A stretch of 39,456 bases of DNA from Euryarchaeota archaeon UBA40 (GTDB lineage Archaea; Thermoplasmatota; Poseidoniia; Poseidoniales; Thalassarchaeaceae). The translations under genes and the position numbers were made by a program. Location: NCBI GenBank assembly GCA_002506875.1, contig DAYJ01000079.1, positions 1 through 39,456 of the forward strand, in the 5' to 3' direction. This document shows, piece by piece, positions 1 to 9,220 of this stretch. The notes under the pieces were generated by a model that worked only from the letters and a program-made list of their open reading frames with translations, searched no databases and had not been told where the DNA came from. Position 1 is the first letter of the stretch. Each line of letters starts with the position of its first letter.

Positions 1-177
1 GTTCAGGATATGTCGATCTTCGGTCTCTCAGGCCAACACGTCTCCCCGCAGGGCGAATCGGCCTCAACCACTTCCCCCATCATGAGCGCATGCTGGGGTG
101 CACTAAGCATCCGTCCGACATACCACCCGTATATGAAGAAAGCGGAACAGCATGACGGAAAATATGTGCGAAATTAG
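1..177 (+). CDS. 3' end of an unidentified protein (cut by the left edge)
   Basis: Frame 1 is open from the first base to a TAG at 175-177, giving 58 residues that read like normal protein and end in HDGKYVRN. There is no start inside the window, so the gene enters from the left. The stop overlaps by four bases the stop of the convergent zinc-ribbon/TPR gene on the other strand, a tight packing also seen elsewhere here. I do not recognise the family from this fragment; it contains GLSGQHVSPQGES and a later RPTYHPYMK stretch. That it is coding rests on the open frame, plausible composition and the way it fills the space up to the next gene. Confidence 0.5.
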   Translation, partial: VQDMSIFGLSGQHVSPQGESASTTSPIMSACWGALSIRPTYHPYMKKAEQHDGKYVRN

Positions 178-1436
178 GCCCCACCAAGGGTAGAAATTCG
201 CAGATTTTCATTCAAAATTGAATCATCTGGTCGAACACCAACTGCAGTTTCAATCAGGTTCGATGCCTCAAGACCGCGGCCAAGAGCCTGAAGACTTACA
301 GCATGATTGTTCAGAAGACTGATGTCGGTCTCCTTAGCCAGTGAAGATGCTGCATCAAAAATTGGAAGCGCCGTCTCATGGCGTTCGGCGGCACCGAGGG
401 CAGTTGCGAGATTCATCAGGATTGATGCATCCTCCCGATCAGCCATTGCGGCTTGCCGGAGAGTCAGAATTGCAGCATGGAACAACGGCCTTTCCGCCGG
501 GTCGCCTCCGGGTGATGAAGCATAGTCAGCCAGAGCATTTTGCAATAGGCAAAGGCCGTGATTGTTAATTGCAGCAGCGTCTCCAGGCCTCTCCCCACAG
601 AGTTGCATAAATTTCGAAGCGGCAGTATCCCAATCATCCCGCTGCATTGCATGGAAACCTTCGACCATCGCCTCGCGCTGACCTGCTTCGAATGGAGGAT
701 TGAGGACTAATGCCCTTGCTGGCATCTGAACTAAACGTACTGATGCTGAACTCGGATCGAATGAGCTTGCCGCTTCCGCCGGATCCACCAATTCATCGAA
801 GTCTACAGATACCTCAGTAAAGTTCGAATCATCAGAATAATCGTGATACACCACATCCTTGTCAGAATCAGTTTGTAGCGGCACTTCAACCGGAGTTGAA
901 ACTAGAAGATCAGGTGCCTCATCCTCCACTATAGGACTCGAAGAAGGAGCAGGCAATTGAGGCTCTTCCTCGATGGAAACGGGGGCGGGTAAGACCTCCT
1001 GAACAACTTTGACAGGTTCATCATTAAGTTCGGATACAGGGTCATGCTCCTCAACGACAGTAGTTGATTCAGCAACCGGTTCATCGACTGGAGCGACATC
1101 TTCGAGCAAGGGTGCAGAATCTTCTCCTTCATCATCTGAAGCACTAACACGGAGGCTTGATTGAGCTCCAGTACCAAATGGAAGCTCAATACTCTCAGAA
1201 GAACGGGATGCACCGATAGTGAAAGGAAGGCTAGATCCAGGGCTACTCTCCTGAGCGGGCCCACTAACTCCCTCAACTTCTGTCAGAATCTCTGCAAGGC
1301 CAGAAGCACCAGGAAGGGGACCAGATGGGACACCGTCGTCATTCATCGGCTCAATCTCGGACCCGAAGATACTCTTACACCCCGGGCAACGATTGCCCCC
1401 TCCGAACAGAAGGCCACAGACCCGGCACTCCTGCAT
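174..1436 (-). CDS. Zinc-ribbon protein with acidic linker and TPR-like repeats
   Basis: About 420 residues. The N-terminus has a zinc-ribbon pair, CRVCG followed by CPGC about eight residues later. A long acidic, low-complexity, probably disordered linker rich in Glu, Pro, Val and Ser fills residues 30-225. The C-terminal 190 residues are helical with TPR-like periodicity (for example AAINNHGLCLLQNALADY and ISLLNNHAVSLQALGRG). I chose ATG 1436 over the GTG at 1448 because it puts the ribbon right at the N-terminus. No signal peptide or membrane segment is visible, so it is probably cytoplasmic. TPR folds usually mediate protein contacts; no specific partner can be named. It lies 47 bases downstream of the transporter gene on the same strand and may be co-transcribed with it. 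Confidence 0.8.
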   Translation of the reverse strand: MQECRVCGLLFGGGNRCPGCKSIFGSEIEPMNDDGVPSGPLPGASGLAEILTEVEGVSGPAQESSPGSSLPFTIGASRSSESIELPFGTGAQSSLRVSASDDEGEDSAPLLEDVAPVDEPVAESTTVVEEHDPVSELNDEPVKVVQEVLPAPVSIEEEPQLPAPSSSPIVEDEAPDLLVSTPVEVPLQTDSDKDVVYHDYSDDSNFTEVSVDFDELVDPAEAASSFDPSSASVRLVQMPARALVLNPPFEAGQREAMVEGFHAMQRDDWDTAASKFMQLCGERPGDAAAINNHGLCLLQNALADYASSPGGDPAERPLFHAAILTLRQAAMADREDASILMNLATALGAAERHETALPIFDAASSLAKETDISLLNNHAVSLQALGRGLEASNLIETAVGVRPDDSILNENLRISTLGGA

Positions 1437-1483
1437 GTACTGACCCACCCCTACCGAGGGATTTCATGCTGACGGCCCGTCGT

Positions 1484-3103
1484 TCATTCCTCTTCGATTA
1501 TACTGAGGTCAGATGGACCCGTGAAGCGTCCAATCAAAACAAGACCACCCGTTGCACCGAAAACAAGAGCAAAAGGGATCCAAGGTGCCGCCCACTCGAT
1601 CACATACATGATCACTAGATACGCGCTAGCAAGGATGACGCTTACAATCATGATAGGGAAACCTGTCTTGAAAAAGCGCTTGAAAGAGATGGCATGGCCT
1701 GCTTGTTCAGCAATACCTGCCGTTGCAACGTTTGCTGATGCGCCAATCAATGTCCCATTACCACCGAGACATGCTCCGAGAGCAAGGGCCCACGCCAAGG
1801 GACCGAGTGGAAGACCTACTGCTGCATCCTCTGCGATGGTAATCATCACAGGAACCATTGTTGCTGTGAACGGAATGTTGTCAATGAAGGCCGAAGCAAT
1901 CGCAGATACCCAAAGAAGGAGAAGAAGTGCGACCATGAGTCGACTCTCAGCGGGAGCTGATTCGATAAGCGATTTAGTACTCTGAGCTAAAGCATCAACC
2001 ATACCCATGGCACTAAGAGAACCAATGAGTATGAACAGACCTGCGAAGAACATCAGTGTGTTCCACTCTACTGAATCAAGTGCCTCTTCGATATGATGTG
2101 GAGTAGTTACAAGAAGCATCAGAAGTGCACCTGCAAGAGCAATGACTGCGACACTGGACAATGGATGTTCGAAAGCACTGTGAGCGAAGAACGCCACAAG
2201 AACAAGGGCGAGAACGGCTCCGGACTTTCGGAGCATAACAGGATTCTTGATTGCATATGTTTCACGGAGTGAATCGATGTCACGGTCTCGGACTAGGTCT
2301 AGCCCATCACGCTCGAGGCGATGAAGGAGCCAGAGTGATGGAAGGAATACTAAGCAGACAGCTGGAGCAAGGTTGATTACGAAATCGGCGAAGGTGATGA
2401 ATTGATCCGCAAGGACACTGTCTGCGAGTTTTGACCTTGAGAGTGCTGCACCAATTATGATATTTGGAGGATCTCCAATCTGCGTCGCTGTCCCGCCGAT
2501 ATTCGAAAACATCACCTCTCCCACGAGAAGTGGAATCGGATCTAGATTCAGCACACGTGCGAGTTGGATGGTTACCGGTGCAATAAGTAGCATTGTGGTA
2601 ACATTGTCAAGGAAAGCTGAGAACACTGCCGTGATAACAGCGAGGATAACCATCAGCCGCCAGATTGACCCGCCGCTACGTGCATAAGCCTCGACAGCAG
2701 CGTACTGGAATACGCCCGTCTCTGACAATATTCCAACGATGACCATCATTCCTAGCAAGAGGCCAACGGTTTCCCAATCAATCCATATGATGATGTCAAG
2801 GAGGGCTGGCCCTTCACCAGCGAGATGCAAGGCCCCAACTGCAACAGCGGCTCCAAGGAGGGCAGTTAGAGCACGATCGATTACCTCAGTGATAATCAAA
2901 GCGTAAACACCGGCGAGAATTAGAAACGAGGCAGGGAGGGCCCATCCGGGCATGTCTGGCACATGATCCACATACCAATGACGACCCGCGAGGCCGCCGC
3001 CGCCGCCGGCCTGAGCCAGTGGAAGAAACATCAAGGCAGCGATACTTGCAAGAAGAATCGAAGCTCGTAACCAGAACGCTTGAGAGTATGTCCGGGTGCG
3101 CAT
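1484..3103 (-). CDS. ArsB/NhaD/CitM-superfamily ion transporter
   Basis: 539 residues with many hydrophobic segments (about 12 helices) and an N-terminal signal-like hydrophobic stretch. The hallmark of the ArsB/NhaD ion-transporter superfamily occurs twice, as expected from its internal duplication: GGTATQIGDPPNIII in the first half and GGNGTLIGASANV in the second. It also has FLDNVTTMLL and FIDNIPFTATMVP, the paired helix-break motifs of this fold. Members exchange Na+/H+, export arsenite or carry dicarboxylates. The substrate cannot be decided from sequence alone; the subgroup looks closest to the P-protein/NhaD-like branch. The gene is 62 bases downstream of the YhbY-like gene and has a promoter-like AT-rich box 28 bases before its ATG, so it may be transcribed separately as a leaderless mRNA. 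Confidence 0.85.
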   Translation of the reverse strand: MRTRTYSQAFWLRASILLASIAALMFLPLAQAGGGGGLAGRHWYVDHVPDMPGWALPASFLILAGVYALIITEVIDRALTALLGAAVAVGALHLAGEGPALLDIIIWIDWETVGLLLGMMVIVGILSETGVFQYAAVEAYARSGGSIWRLMVILAVITAVFSAFLDNVTTMLLIAPVTIQLARVLNLDPIPLLVGEVMFSNIGGTATQIGDPPNIIIGAALSRSKLADSVLADQFITFADFVINLAPAVCLVFLPSLWLLHRLERDGLDLVRDRDIDSLRETYAIKNPVMLRKSGAVLALVLVAFFAHSAFEHPLSSVAVIALAGALLMLLVTTPHHIEEALDSVEWNTLMFFAGLFILIGSLSAMGMVDALAQSTKSLIESAPAESRLMVALLLLLWVSAIASAFIDNIPFTATMVPVMITIAEDAAVGLPLGPLAWALALGACLGGNGTLIGASANVATAGIAEQAGHAISFKRFFKTGFPIMIVSVILASAYLVIMYVIEWAAPWIPFALVFGATGGLVLIGRFTGPSDLSIIEEE

Positions 3104-3121
3104 ACCAGGAAGTGTCAGGAA

Positions 3122-3137
3122 CCCGATTCAAATAACC
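3122..3137 (-). promoter_or_regulatory. Candidate TATA/BRE-type promoter of the transporter
   Basis: Read on the minus strand this is ATGGTTATTTGAATCG. The AT-rich core is centred about 28 bases before the ATG at 3103, the spacing expected for an archaeal TATA box that drives a leaderless transcript. No Shine-Dalgarno sequence lies between box and start. The call rests only on position and composition. Confidence 0.4.
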
Positions 3138-3165
3138 ATCCATCAGAATAAGATGCATGAGGAGT

Positions 3166-3444
3166 TCATGTTCTCTTCCAAAGAACAGCGACATTACCTC
3201 GGGAGAAAATGCATCGGGCACTAACCTGTTCCTCTAGATGGGTGAAAATTTCGGAACGAGATTCCCCTCCATCCGCAAATCCTCGATTGAGACGAATCTT
3301 GACCACAGAACGGGCCGATAACTGTACACGAATCTCCTCAATAATCGATGCAGTAAGGCCATTTCTCCCCAGCCGGACAGTCGCCTTGAGATCGGGATTA
3401 CGTGCCAAATCCATGATGTTACGCGGTATTTCTGATTCTTTCAT
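3166..3444 (-). CDS. YhbY/CRM-domain RNA-binding protein
   Basis: 92 residues, the usual length of a stand-alone CRM (CRS1-YhbY) domain. It has the early glycine-rich turn (LGRNGLTASIIEEI) and the KIRLNRG strand after it. This family binds structured RNA, in bacteria on pre-50S particles and in plants on introns; a role in ribosome or RNase P RNA assembly is plausible but inferred. Its ATG overlaps the TAA of rnp4 by one base (TAATG), so the two are translationally coupled. In many archaea a YhbY gene neighbours the gene for RNase P component 4, which supports both calls. Confidence 0.75.
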   Translation of the reverse strand: MKESEIPRNIMDLARNPDLKATVRLGRNGLTASIIEEIRVQLSARSVVKIRLNRGFADGGESRSEIFTHLEEQVSARCIFSRGNVAVLWKRT

Positions 3445-3761
3445 TACTCCTCACCTTCCTTGATTGGAAATCGACGGATTTGACCACATATAGTGCAAGT
3501 AGTAACCCTGAATCCGCAACGGATACGGATACGGGCGCCTGCACCAGGTAACATCGGATTATGGCAAGATCTGCATATCCAATGGCGAATCGAATCTGGC
3601 AATCGAGAATTATGCCTCCTTGCAGTTCGAACAAGGTCCCGTGCGGCAGTGGTACGAACTCGATCTGAAAGATCATGATTGAGAAGGATTGTAGACAACT
3701 CGTCCACCGCTTTTTGAGCGCGTTCATCACGAATACGCCGATTTCGGCCCCGACGAGACAT
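3444..3761 (-). CDS. rnp4: Ribonuclease P protein component 4 (Rpr2/Rpp21 family)
   Basis: 105 residues. The N-terminal half is basic and helical with an arginine-rich stretch, and the C-terminal half is a zinc ribbon: C63-x2-C66, about 22 residues, then C89-x2-C92 (with a further Cys82). This matches the archaeal RNase P subunit Rnp4 (Rpp21/Rpr2), which works with Rnp1 on the specificity domain of RNase P RNA to remove tRNA 5' leaders. The gene starts nine bases after the adk stop with a GAGGG ribosome-binding site seven bases before ATG, and is coupled to the YhbY-like gene after it. An unrelated small zinc ribbon is the only alternative; the basic helical N-terminus and the neighbour make it unlikely. 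Confidence 0.8.
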   Translation of the reverse strand: MSRRGRNRRIRDERAQKAVDELSTILLNHDLSDRVRTTAARDLVRTARRHNSRLPDSIRHWICRSCHNPMLPGAGARIRIRCGFRVTTCTICGQIRRFPIKEGEE

Positions 3762-3770
3762 ACAAAACCC

Positions 3771-4409
3771 TCATTCAGGAAGGATCTTTGAGATCCTCAC
3801 TCCAACTTCATCGATTGAGGCATTACCATCAATGCGATGGAGAAGCCCCCTCTGCTCATACCATAACGCTAGAGGAGATGTTTGCTCATGATAGGCAGAT
3901 AACCTAGTACGGACAGTATCCTCAGAGTCGTCAGCCCTACGCTTGAAATCGGAGCCGCCACATTCATCACATCGCCCCTCTACCTCACAAGGCCGGAATT
4001 GATCATGATACACAGATCCACATCCTCCACAAGTAAAACGCCCCGTGATTCGGCCAACGATTGATTCATCCTCGACTTCGATGGCAATTACAAGAGATAC
4101 TGGAGCGATTTCGGCTAGAGCTTCAGCTTGTGCTACAGTCCGAGGAAAACCATCGAAAAGGAGGCCCCTTTCTGCATCAGGTGCTTTGACGCGCTCCTCA
4201 ATGAGTCCGATAATGACATCGTCAGGCACAAGCCCCCCTGACTCCATATGTCCCTTTGCGATTCTCCCAAGTTCTGTTCCTGCGGCGACAGCAGCTCTGA
4301 GCATATCGCCTGTAGATACCTGTGGTTTTCCTGTCGCTTGAACGATACGCCCAGCCTGTGTACCCTTACCGGCGCCAGGTGGTCCAAAGAGGACAATGCT
4401 GGATTCCAT
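3771..4409 (-). CDS. adk: Adenylate kinase (zinc-LID type)
   Basis: 212 residues. It interconverts ATP + AMP and 2 ADP in the cytoplasm. Visible features: P-loop GPPGAGKGT at residues 9-17, STGDMLR AMP-site motif at 32-38, DGFPRT near 86-91, and a LID domain with C127-x2-C130 and C147-x2-C150 that should hold a structural zinc. RADD and the later arginine complete the site. The frame is open 63 codons further upstream, but that part overlaps the subtilase gene and does not look like kinase; ATG 4409 directly precedes the first beta strand. This is the long, bacterial-like zinc-LID form, rather than the short trimeric kinase of many methanogens and Sulfolobales. Confidence 0.95.
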   Translation of the reverse strand: MESSIVLFGPPGAGKGTQAGRIVQATGKPQVSTGDMLRAAVAAGTELGRIAKGHMESGGLVPDDVIIGLIEERVKAPDAERGLLFDGFPRTVAQAEALAEIAPVSLVIAIEVEDESIVGRITGRFTCGGCGSVYHDQFRPCEVEGRCDECGGSDFKRRADDSEDTVRTRLSAYHEQTSPLALWYEQRGLLHRIDGNASIDEVGVRISKILPE

Positions 4410-4449
4410 GGAACACACGACGGGGAGACAAGGGATAAGTCGACCGGCA

Positions 4450-7400
4450 TCAACCATTAGGAGGGAAACCAGGAGGTAGACCTGGAGGAGGGGAGCCACT
4501 GCCATGGCCCGGAGGCATTCCAGAGGGAGGCTTCGCAGGCAATGGGGCAAGGCCACTATTGAGCGCAGCATTGATCTCTGCCTGAGACACACCTCCACTA
4601 ACTAGAGATTCATTCACCACACCAGTATCCAAGGCAGCACTCATCCGTTGCTGGAAATCTCCTTGATTCAAAGCCGATCCAGCAGGTACCAGTCGCTCAT
4701 CCTCCGATAATCTGTCAATGCCTCTATTCCGGAGGCTGAAGAGACCAAGCAAAGCAACCCCGAATACAACTAAGAGAACGATTCCGACTGCCCATGTAGG
4801 GACACCAATACTCGCGAGGAAGCCCGTGACGCCCCCTGTGTCAGTTCCGCTAGTAACTGTGGCTTCAAAACTGCCTGCTTCAACAACTAGGTCACCCATT
4901 GTGGCCAGGATAACAAATGACTTGACACCTGGCTCAGCAGAATCAGAAGGAGTGATTCTTACCTTGACATCGACTGACTCGCCAGCTGCAAGATTCGTTA
5001 CTCCCGATGGTTCAAAATCAACGCTCCAACCACTAATTTCCACTGTTGTGAAGGTCGTAGTGAGCGGAATATTACCGCCATTCCTTGCAGTCATGTTGAG
5101 TATCGTAACTTCCGAACGAGGGAGATCAGTGAATCGATCATCTGAGAAGGAAACAACTGGTACTGATGCTTCCTCCACTTGGACGCCCAGGGATATAGAA
5201 CGCGCGAGATTGAGTTCTGCTGAAGACACACCTCCTCGAACAAGTATGTCGACAGCAATAGGAGACATACCAGCATCAATACCAAGCGGTATGGTAAGAC
5301 CAATCGTCGCAACACGTTCCTCGTTCATTGCTAATGTAATCGGAGCAGATGATAGGAATCCAATGGACCATCCATCTGGCAAAGTTGGGAATACCCAATC
5401 GAGAACAACGGGGACATTGCCAACATTCTGAACTGAGACATTGAATGAGGTAGTGTTACCTGGAAGGACTGAAACTATTCCCGATTCAGGACCAAGGAAA
5501 GCAAATTCACTTCGTTGTTCGACAATGAATCGACTCTGGTTCACCAACGGATCAAACGAACCTGTAGAGGTGCGTACAGTGATCATGTTTGTGTCAAGGT
5601 TATCTGCGGTAAACGGCACAATCATCTCAGCGACAAGCGTACTAATCGAACCAGGTTGTAACATCACTGAATGAGGCATTGTAACCTCGACACCGTCTGA
5701 AAGGAGGCGCACTGGCCAAGTCGTTAATCCTGAACTCACAGTAACTTCAACACTAAACTGGATATTACCCTCATTCTCAATCTCGATGGTGGTATTGACA
5801 ATGTCTTCGTTCAAAACGGCACGTTGAGCAGAGAGGGCAGATGCGCCTACAGGAGTCCCATCTTCTTCGTAGATATCCACTGAAAATCTCCGACTTTCCA
5901 ATACAGAAACCTGAACCGATTCTGTAGACCCCACCATTTCATCTGCACTTGAGACAATCGTACAATCGACTTGTACCTGCATACCAGCAGCTGGCTCACC
6001 AAGGTAAGCTTCTGGAATAATAACACGGATTGATAGGGCTACAAACTGCAATCGATTGAGCGGATCGAGCGATACAGCAGAAGAATTGCCTGAGCCAAGT
6101 TCTACCGCCCATCTATCTGAGTTGCTACAGGATACGTCGAAGATGGTTGGACCGTTACCAGAGTTACGCACTGTGATTGTATAACTGACTGTTTCTCCAG
6201 GAACGCCTGCTAGACCCTGATCACCAGCAAGTATAGTATCCAACCCCTCGACACGCAATACCTCTACGGTTAGTCGTACATTGAATGAGACAAGAGGAGA
6301 CATACGGTCATACAAGGTGAGATCAACCACATGAGTCCCAGGCAAGGCATAGATCGATCCTGAGGGCGCATTCAAATCAGCATCGACATCGGTCAGAATT
6401 AGTGTAATGGTGTGGATTGAACCGGTTTGACCACCTTCAGGAAGGTTCCATGGACCTGATTCATTCAGAACGCGGGACCATTCATCTGCGGGTGCATCAA
6501 GAACCCCATCGTCACGCACATATTGCACAGGAGTAACAATCAGTCCGGCTTCAATCATCGCCGTGCCCTCATTCATTATGTCCAACTCAAAGGTCACTGA
6601 AGACTCAATTCGTGGATCAAGAACGCGTGATGACGCGGCCGTAAACTCCTCTGGAGTAGAAGGTAAAACTCCAGACTCAAGATGGGGGACAATTCGAACC
6701 CCGATTGCAGTGACATTAAGATCGTAAGTCAAGACGTTATTGTCGGTCCCGTTGACCTCATCGTTGAGTTCACCTACGGAGCCATCCGGATCCAAAGTCA
6801 GACGCAGGGTATGGATACCAGTCGTCTGGAAGGTGTGCTGAGTACTAATGGAATCAGCAGAACCACCAGCAATAGATGCGCGTGTAGAGCGAAGAATCTC
6901 AGTTGGCGGAACGGTTGAGATATCCTCAATGACGATGTCATATCCTGACGCTTCCCCGGGCGCCTGGTTCAACCACGCAGCACGAATCACAACGGCGTCG
7001 CCTTCGAGAGGAGAATCTGCTGAGGCCCAAAGAGAACCGCTGAATACCGCAAGATCGGGAATCATATTCTCCGAACCAATCGAAGTTGCAGTCATGGCGA
7101 AATCTTGAGCACCACCGCCTGCATGAGATACTCGAACCTGCCACGAACCCGAGAGGCCATTGGATGGAGGGATATGGACACGCTCGACATTGTTAGCCCG
7201 GTCATATGATCCACCAGTTGTGCTTACACCCTGTGAGAATACATTGCCACGATAGGAGGCACCATCTGGGGCGATAACTGTCAAATCTAAATCGTTCACC
7301 AATCGAGATGAGGATTGGCTTGCACTTGAGGAACCAGGAGCATCATTCCAAGCAATTGTGACATCAATACCGTGAGATGCATCCCAATCGTAGGTATAGA

Positions 7401-9189
7401 CATAGGAATACCCTGGATCGAGGCTTTGATTCCAATCCATGAAGGTATTCAGAGGCACAATCCCATCCTTTGGATACAATGTCTGTTCGAGATCTATCTG
7501 ACCCCAGCCTTCGTCCATATTCGGGATATCTGATGCTCCGAGATCCTTGGCCCCATTAATCATCAACGCCTTCAGTAAGTCGGATCGTGGAGAGGCGATT
7601 GAGAACTCTTCAAAGAGGAACTGCCGAACGAGGAGCACGTTACCCGCAGCAGCAGGAGTAGCCATAGAAGTACCATCCATCGACTGGTATAGAGGAGTGC
7701 TGCCATCAACGTGCCTTGCGGAGGAGCAGGAGGAACCCATTGGAGACTGTGCCTCCTGTGCTCGTGCTGAACAAATCTGGACTCCCGGCGATACAAGATC
7801 GGGTTTTATGCGACCATCGAGGGTAGGCCCAATTGAGGAAAATCCAGCCACTTGACCTGAAGGAGAAGTACCCGGGCGACCACTGGTTGAGGCTCCAATG
7901 GTGAGGACATTCTTCGCAGTAGATGGAGGGGACACGCTGCTAGCCCCGTTGGCTCCTTCGTTGCCCGCGGCAAACAGCACTAGGAAGTCATCATATTGAT
8001 TTGTGTTTGTGAACGAGTCAGCAGAACGCGAATCCGAATTATATTGGCCACCAAGGTTCTCAGAACCCCAAGAGTTACTCTGTACTCTAGCATTCTGCTG
8101 CCACGAGTGGCGGAACATATCGAATAGCGAACCATACCTTGCAAGAGCACCAGTTTGATCATATTCGAGTTGATAGAAATGGAACGTGGCATTTGGCGCC
8201 ATACCCTTCGTGGAAGAGTCGCCAGATCCATCCCCAAGGATGGTTGCCGTCACATGCGTACCATGTCCGGAGTTGGTATCTGCTGCAGAGTTATCTGGAC
8301 CATACTGATTGTACACACCACGAATCCGCCCATTGAAGTCACCATGATCTTGATCGATGCCACTATCAGATATACCAATCACTTGGCCTTGCCCAGTAAG
8401 GCCAGGATTGGTGGAGCCAACAATTGCTGTAACACCAGTTACTGAACGTGCATACAGGTTTTCCAGCACAAGATCTGGAGCAGGCTCAATGAACAATACT
8501 AGGCCTGACTTCGCAATTTCAAGTAGAGAAGGAATATCCAGAGCATCGGCCTGACATAGCCATGCATCACAATGAGATCTCTCAGGCGATAACTGCGAGA
8601 GTGTTGTTTCAAGGAAAAGTAAGTCATCTCCATCTAGGTCGGGTGCCGGGATGATATTCACAGATTGTACACCCTCTGTCTGCAAGTTCGGAGAAAGACG
8701 CCAACCGGGATGTTGACTGCCAAACCATCGGATACCCTCGTTAGCAGCAATAGCCGAAACAGCTGCGTCGAGACGAGCAGGATCAGTGGGCAGACGGATG
8801 AGGAGTGCGTCATCGGGAAATACATCCAGAACCTCGTAGCCTTGCATCGAAAGCCATCCCATTAGATCGCTCAAATCTGCGTCTATGTCCTGGACAATCA
8901 AGAATCCCGTGGAAACAACATCAAGATCATCATGAAGGCCCTCTGGGAGAATGGGAGTGGAAATCAGTGGATCGAATGAACCAGTGACGGGATGAAGGAT
9001 TCCTGTAGCGGCCCTAAGTGACGATTCCTCAAGGATTGGAGAACCACCAATTGACCAATGAGATGCGGCTTCATCGGATGTCCATTGAGTAACTTCAGAC
9101 GCATCCATCTCAGCCATTTCATTGCCTAATGGAATCAATGGAATCAGGAAGAGTGAGACCAATAAAACACTCAGTCTACGCTCGACCAT
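4450..9189 (-). CDS. Large membrane-anchored subtilisin-family (S8) serine protease
   Basis: 1579 residues from ATG 9189; an in-frame ATG at 9219 would add ten, but the TATA-like box at 9221-9232 favours the inner start. A signal peptide (RRLSVLLVSLFLIPLIPL) is followed by a propeptide-like region of about 230 residues. The S8 catalytic triad is complete: Asp275 in SDSGID, His309 in GHGTHV, Ser508 in DGTSMATP, with oxyanion Asn410 in AAGNEG. After the catalytic domain comes the jelly-roll domain typical of KP-43-like subtilases (LVNDLDLTVIAPDG), then about 800 residues of Ig-like CARDB/NEW3-type repeats (for example VSYTITVRNSGNGP). A membrane helix (WAVGIVLLVVFGVALLGLF) near residue 1485 is followed by a cytoplasmic tail rich in Pro and Gly. 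It probably degrades external protein at the cell surface. Confidence 0.92.
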   Translation of the reverse strand: MVERRLSVLLVSLFLIPLIPLGNEMAEMDASEVTQWTSDEAASHWSIGGSPILEESSLRAATGILHPVTGSFDPLISTPILPEGLHDDLDVVSTGFLIVQDIDADLSDLMGWLSMQGYEVLDVFPDDALLIRLPTDPARLDAAVSAIAANEGIRWFGSQHPGWRLSPNLQTEGVQSVNIIPAPDLDGDDLLFLETTLSQLSPERSHCDAWLCQADALDIPSLLEIAKSGLVLFIEPAPDLVLENLYARSVTGVTAIVGSTNPGLTGQGQVIGISDSGIDQDHGDFNGRIRGVYNQYGPDNSAADTNSGHGTHVTATILGDGSGDSSTKGMAPNATFHFYQLEYDQTGALARYGSLFDMFRHSWQQNARVQSNSWGSENLGGQYNSDSRSADSFTNTNQYDDFLVLFAAGNEGANGASSVSPPSTAKNVLTIGASTSGRPGTSPSGQVAGFSSIGPTLDGRIKPDLVSPGVQICSARAQEAQSPMGSSCSSARHVDGSTPLYQSMDGTSMATPAAAGNVLLVRQFLFEEFSIASPRSDLLKALMINGAKDLGASDIPNMDEGWGQIDLEQTLYPKDGIVPLNTFMDWNQSLDPGYSYVYTYDWDASHGIDVTIAWNDAPGSSSASQSSSRLVNDLDLTVIAPDGASYRGNVFSQGVSTTGGSYDRANNVERVHIPPSNGLSGSWQVRVSHAGGGAQDFAMTATSIGSENMIPDLAVFSGSLWASADSPLEGDAVVIRAAWLNQAPGEASGYDIVIEDISTVPPTEILRSTRASIAGGSADSISTQHTFQTTGIHTLRLTLDPDGSVGELNDEVNGTDNNVLTYDLNVTAIGVRIVPHLESGVLPSTPEEFTAASSRVLDPRIESSVTFELDIMNEGTAMIEAGLIVTPVQYVRDDGVLDAPADEWSRVLNESGPWNLPEGGQTGSIHTITLILTDVDADLNAPSGSIYALPGTHVVDLTLYDRMSPLVSFNVRLTVEVLRVEGLDTILAGDQGLAGVPGETVSYTITVRNSGNGPTIFDVSCSNSDRWAVELGSGNSSAVSLDPLNRLQFVALSIRVIIPEAYLGEPAAGMQVQVDCTIVSSADEMVGSTESVQVSVLESRRFSVDIYEEDGTPVGASALSAQRAVLNEDIVNTTIEIENEGNIQFSVEVTVSSGLTTWPVRLLSDGVEVTMPHSVMLQPGSISTLVAEMIVPFTADNLDTNMITVRTSTGSFDPLVNQSRFIVEQRSEFAFLGPESGIVSVLPGNTTSFNVSVQNVGNVPVVLDWVFPTLPDGWSIGFLSSAPITLAMNEERVATIGLTIPLGIDAGMSPIAVDILVRGGVSSAELNLARSISLGVQVEEASVPVVSFSDDRFTDLPRSEVTILNMTARNGGNIPLTTTFTTVEISGWSVDFEPSGVTNLAAGESVDVKVRITPSDSAEPGVKSFVILATMGDLVVEAGSFEATVTSGTDTGGVTGFLASIGVPTWAVGIVLLVVFGVALLGLFSLRNRGIDRLSEDERLVPAGSALNQGDFQQRMSAALDTGVVNESLVSGGVSQAEINAALNSGLAPLPAKPPSGMPPGHGSGSPPPGLPPGFPPNG

Positions 9190-9220
9190 GGGTTGCGAGG
9201 GCGATGCCCCCCTTTTCATG

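Noticed and set aside
1521..1985. 154-codon open frame opposite the transporter gene
   Set aside because: It lies antisense to conserved membrane helices of the transporter, and its composition reflects reverse-complement hydrophobic codons.
4410..4598. N-terminal extension of adenylate kinase in the open frame
   Set aside because: It overlaps the subtilase coding end, is unlike any Adk sequence, and the ATG at 4409 directly precedes the kinase fold.
4718..5431. 237-codon open frame on the plus strand inside the subtilase gene
   Set aside because: It is antisense to a gene with strong domain evidence, has a composition dominated by Thr, Ser, Arg and Pro typical of an opposite-strand shadow, and shows no motif.
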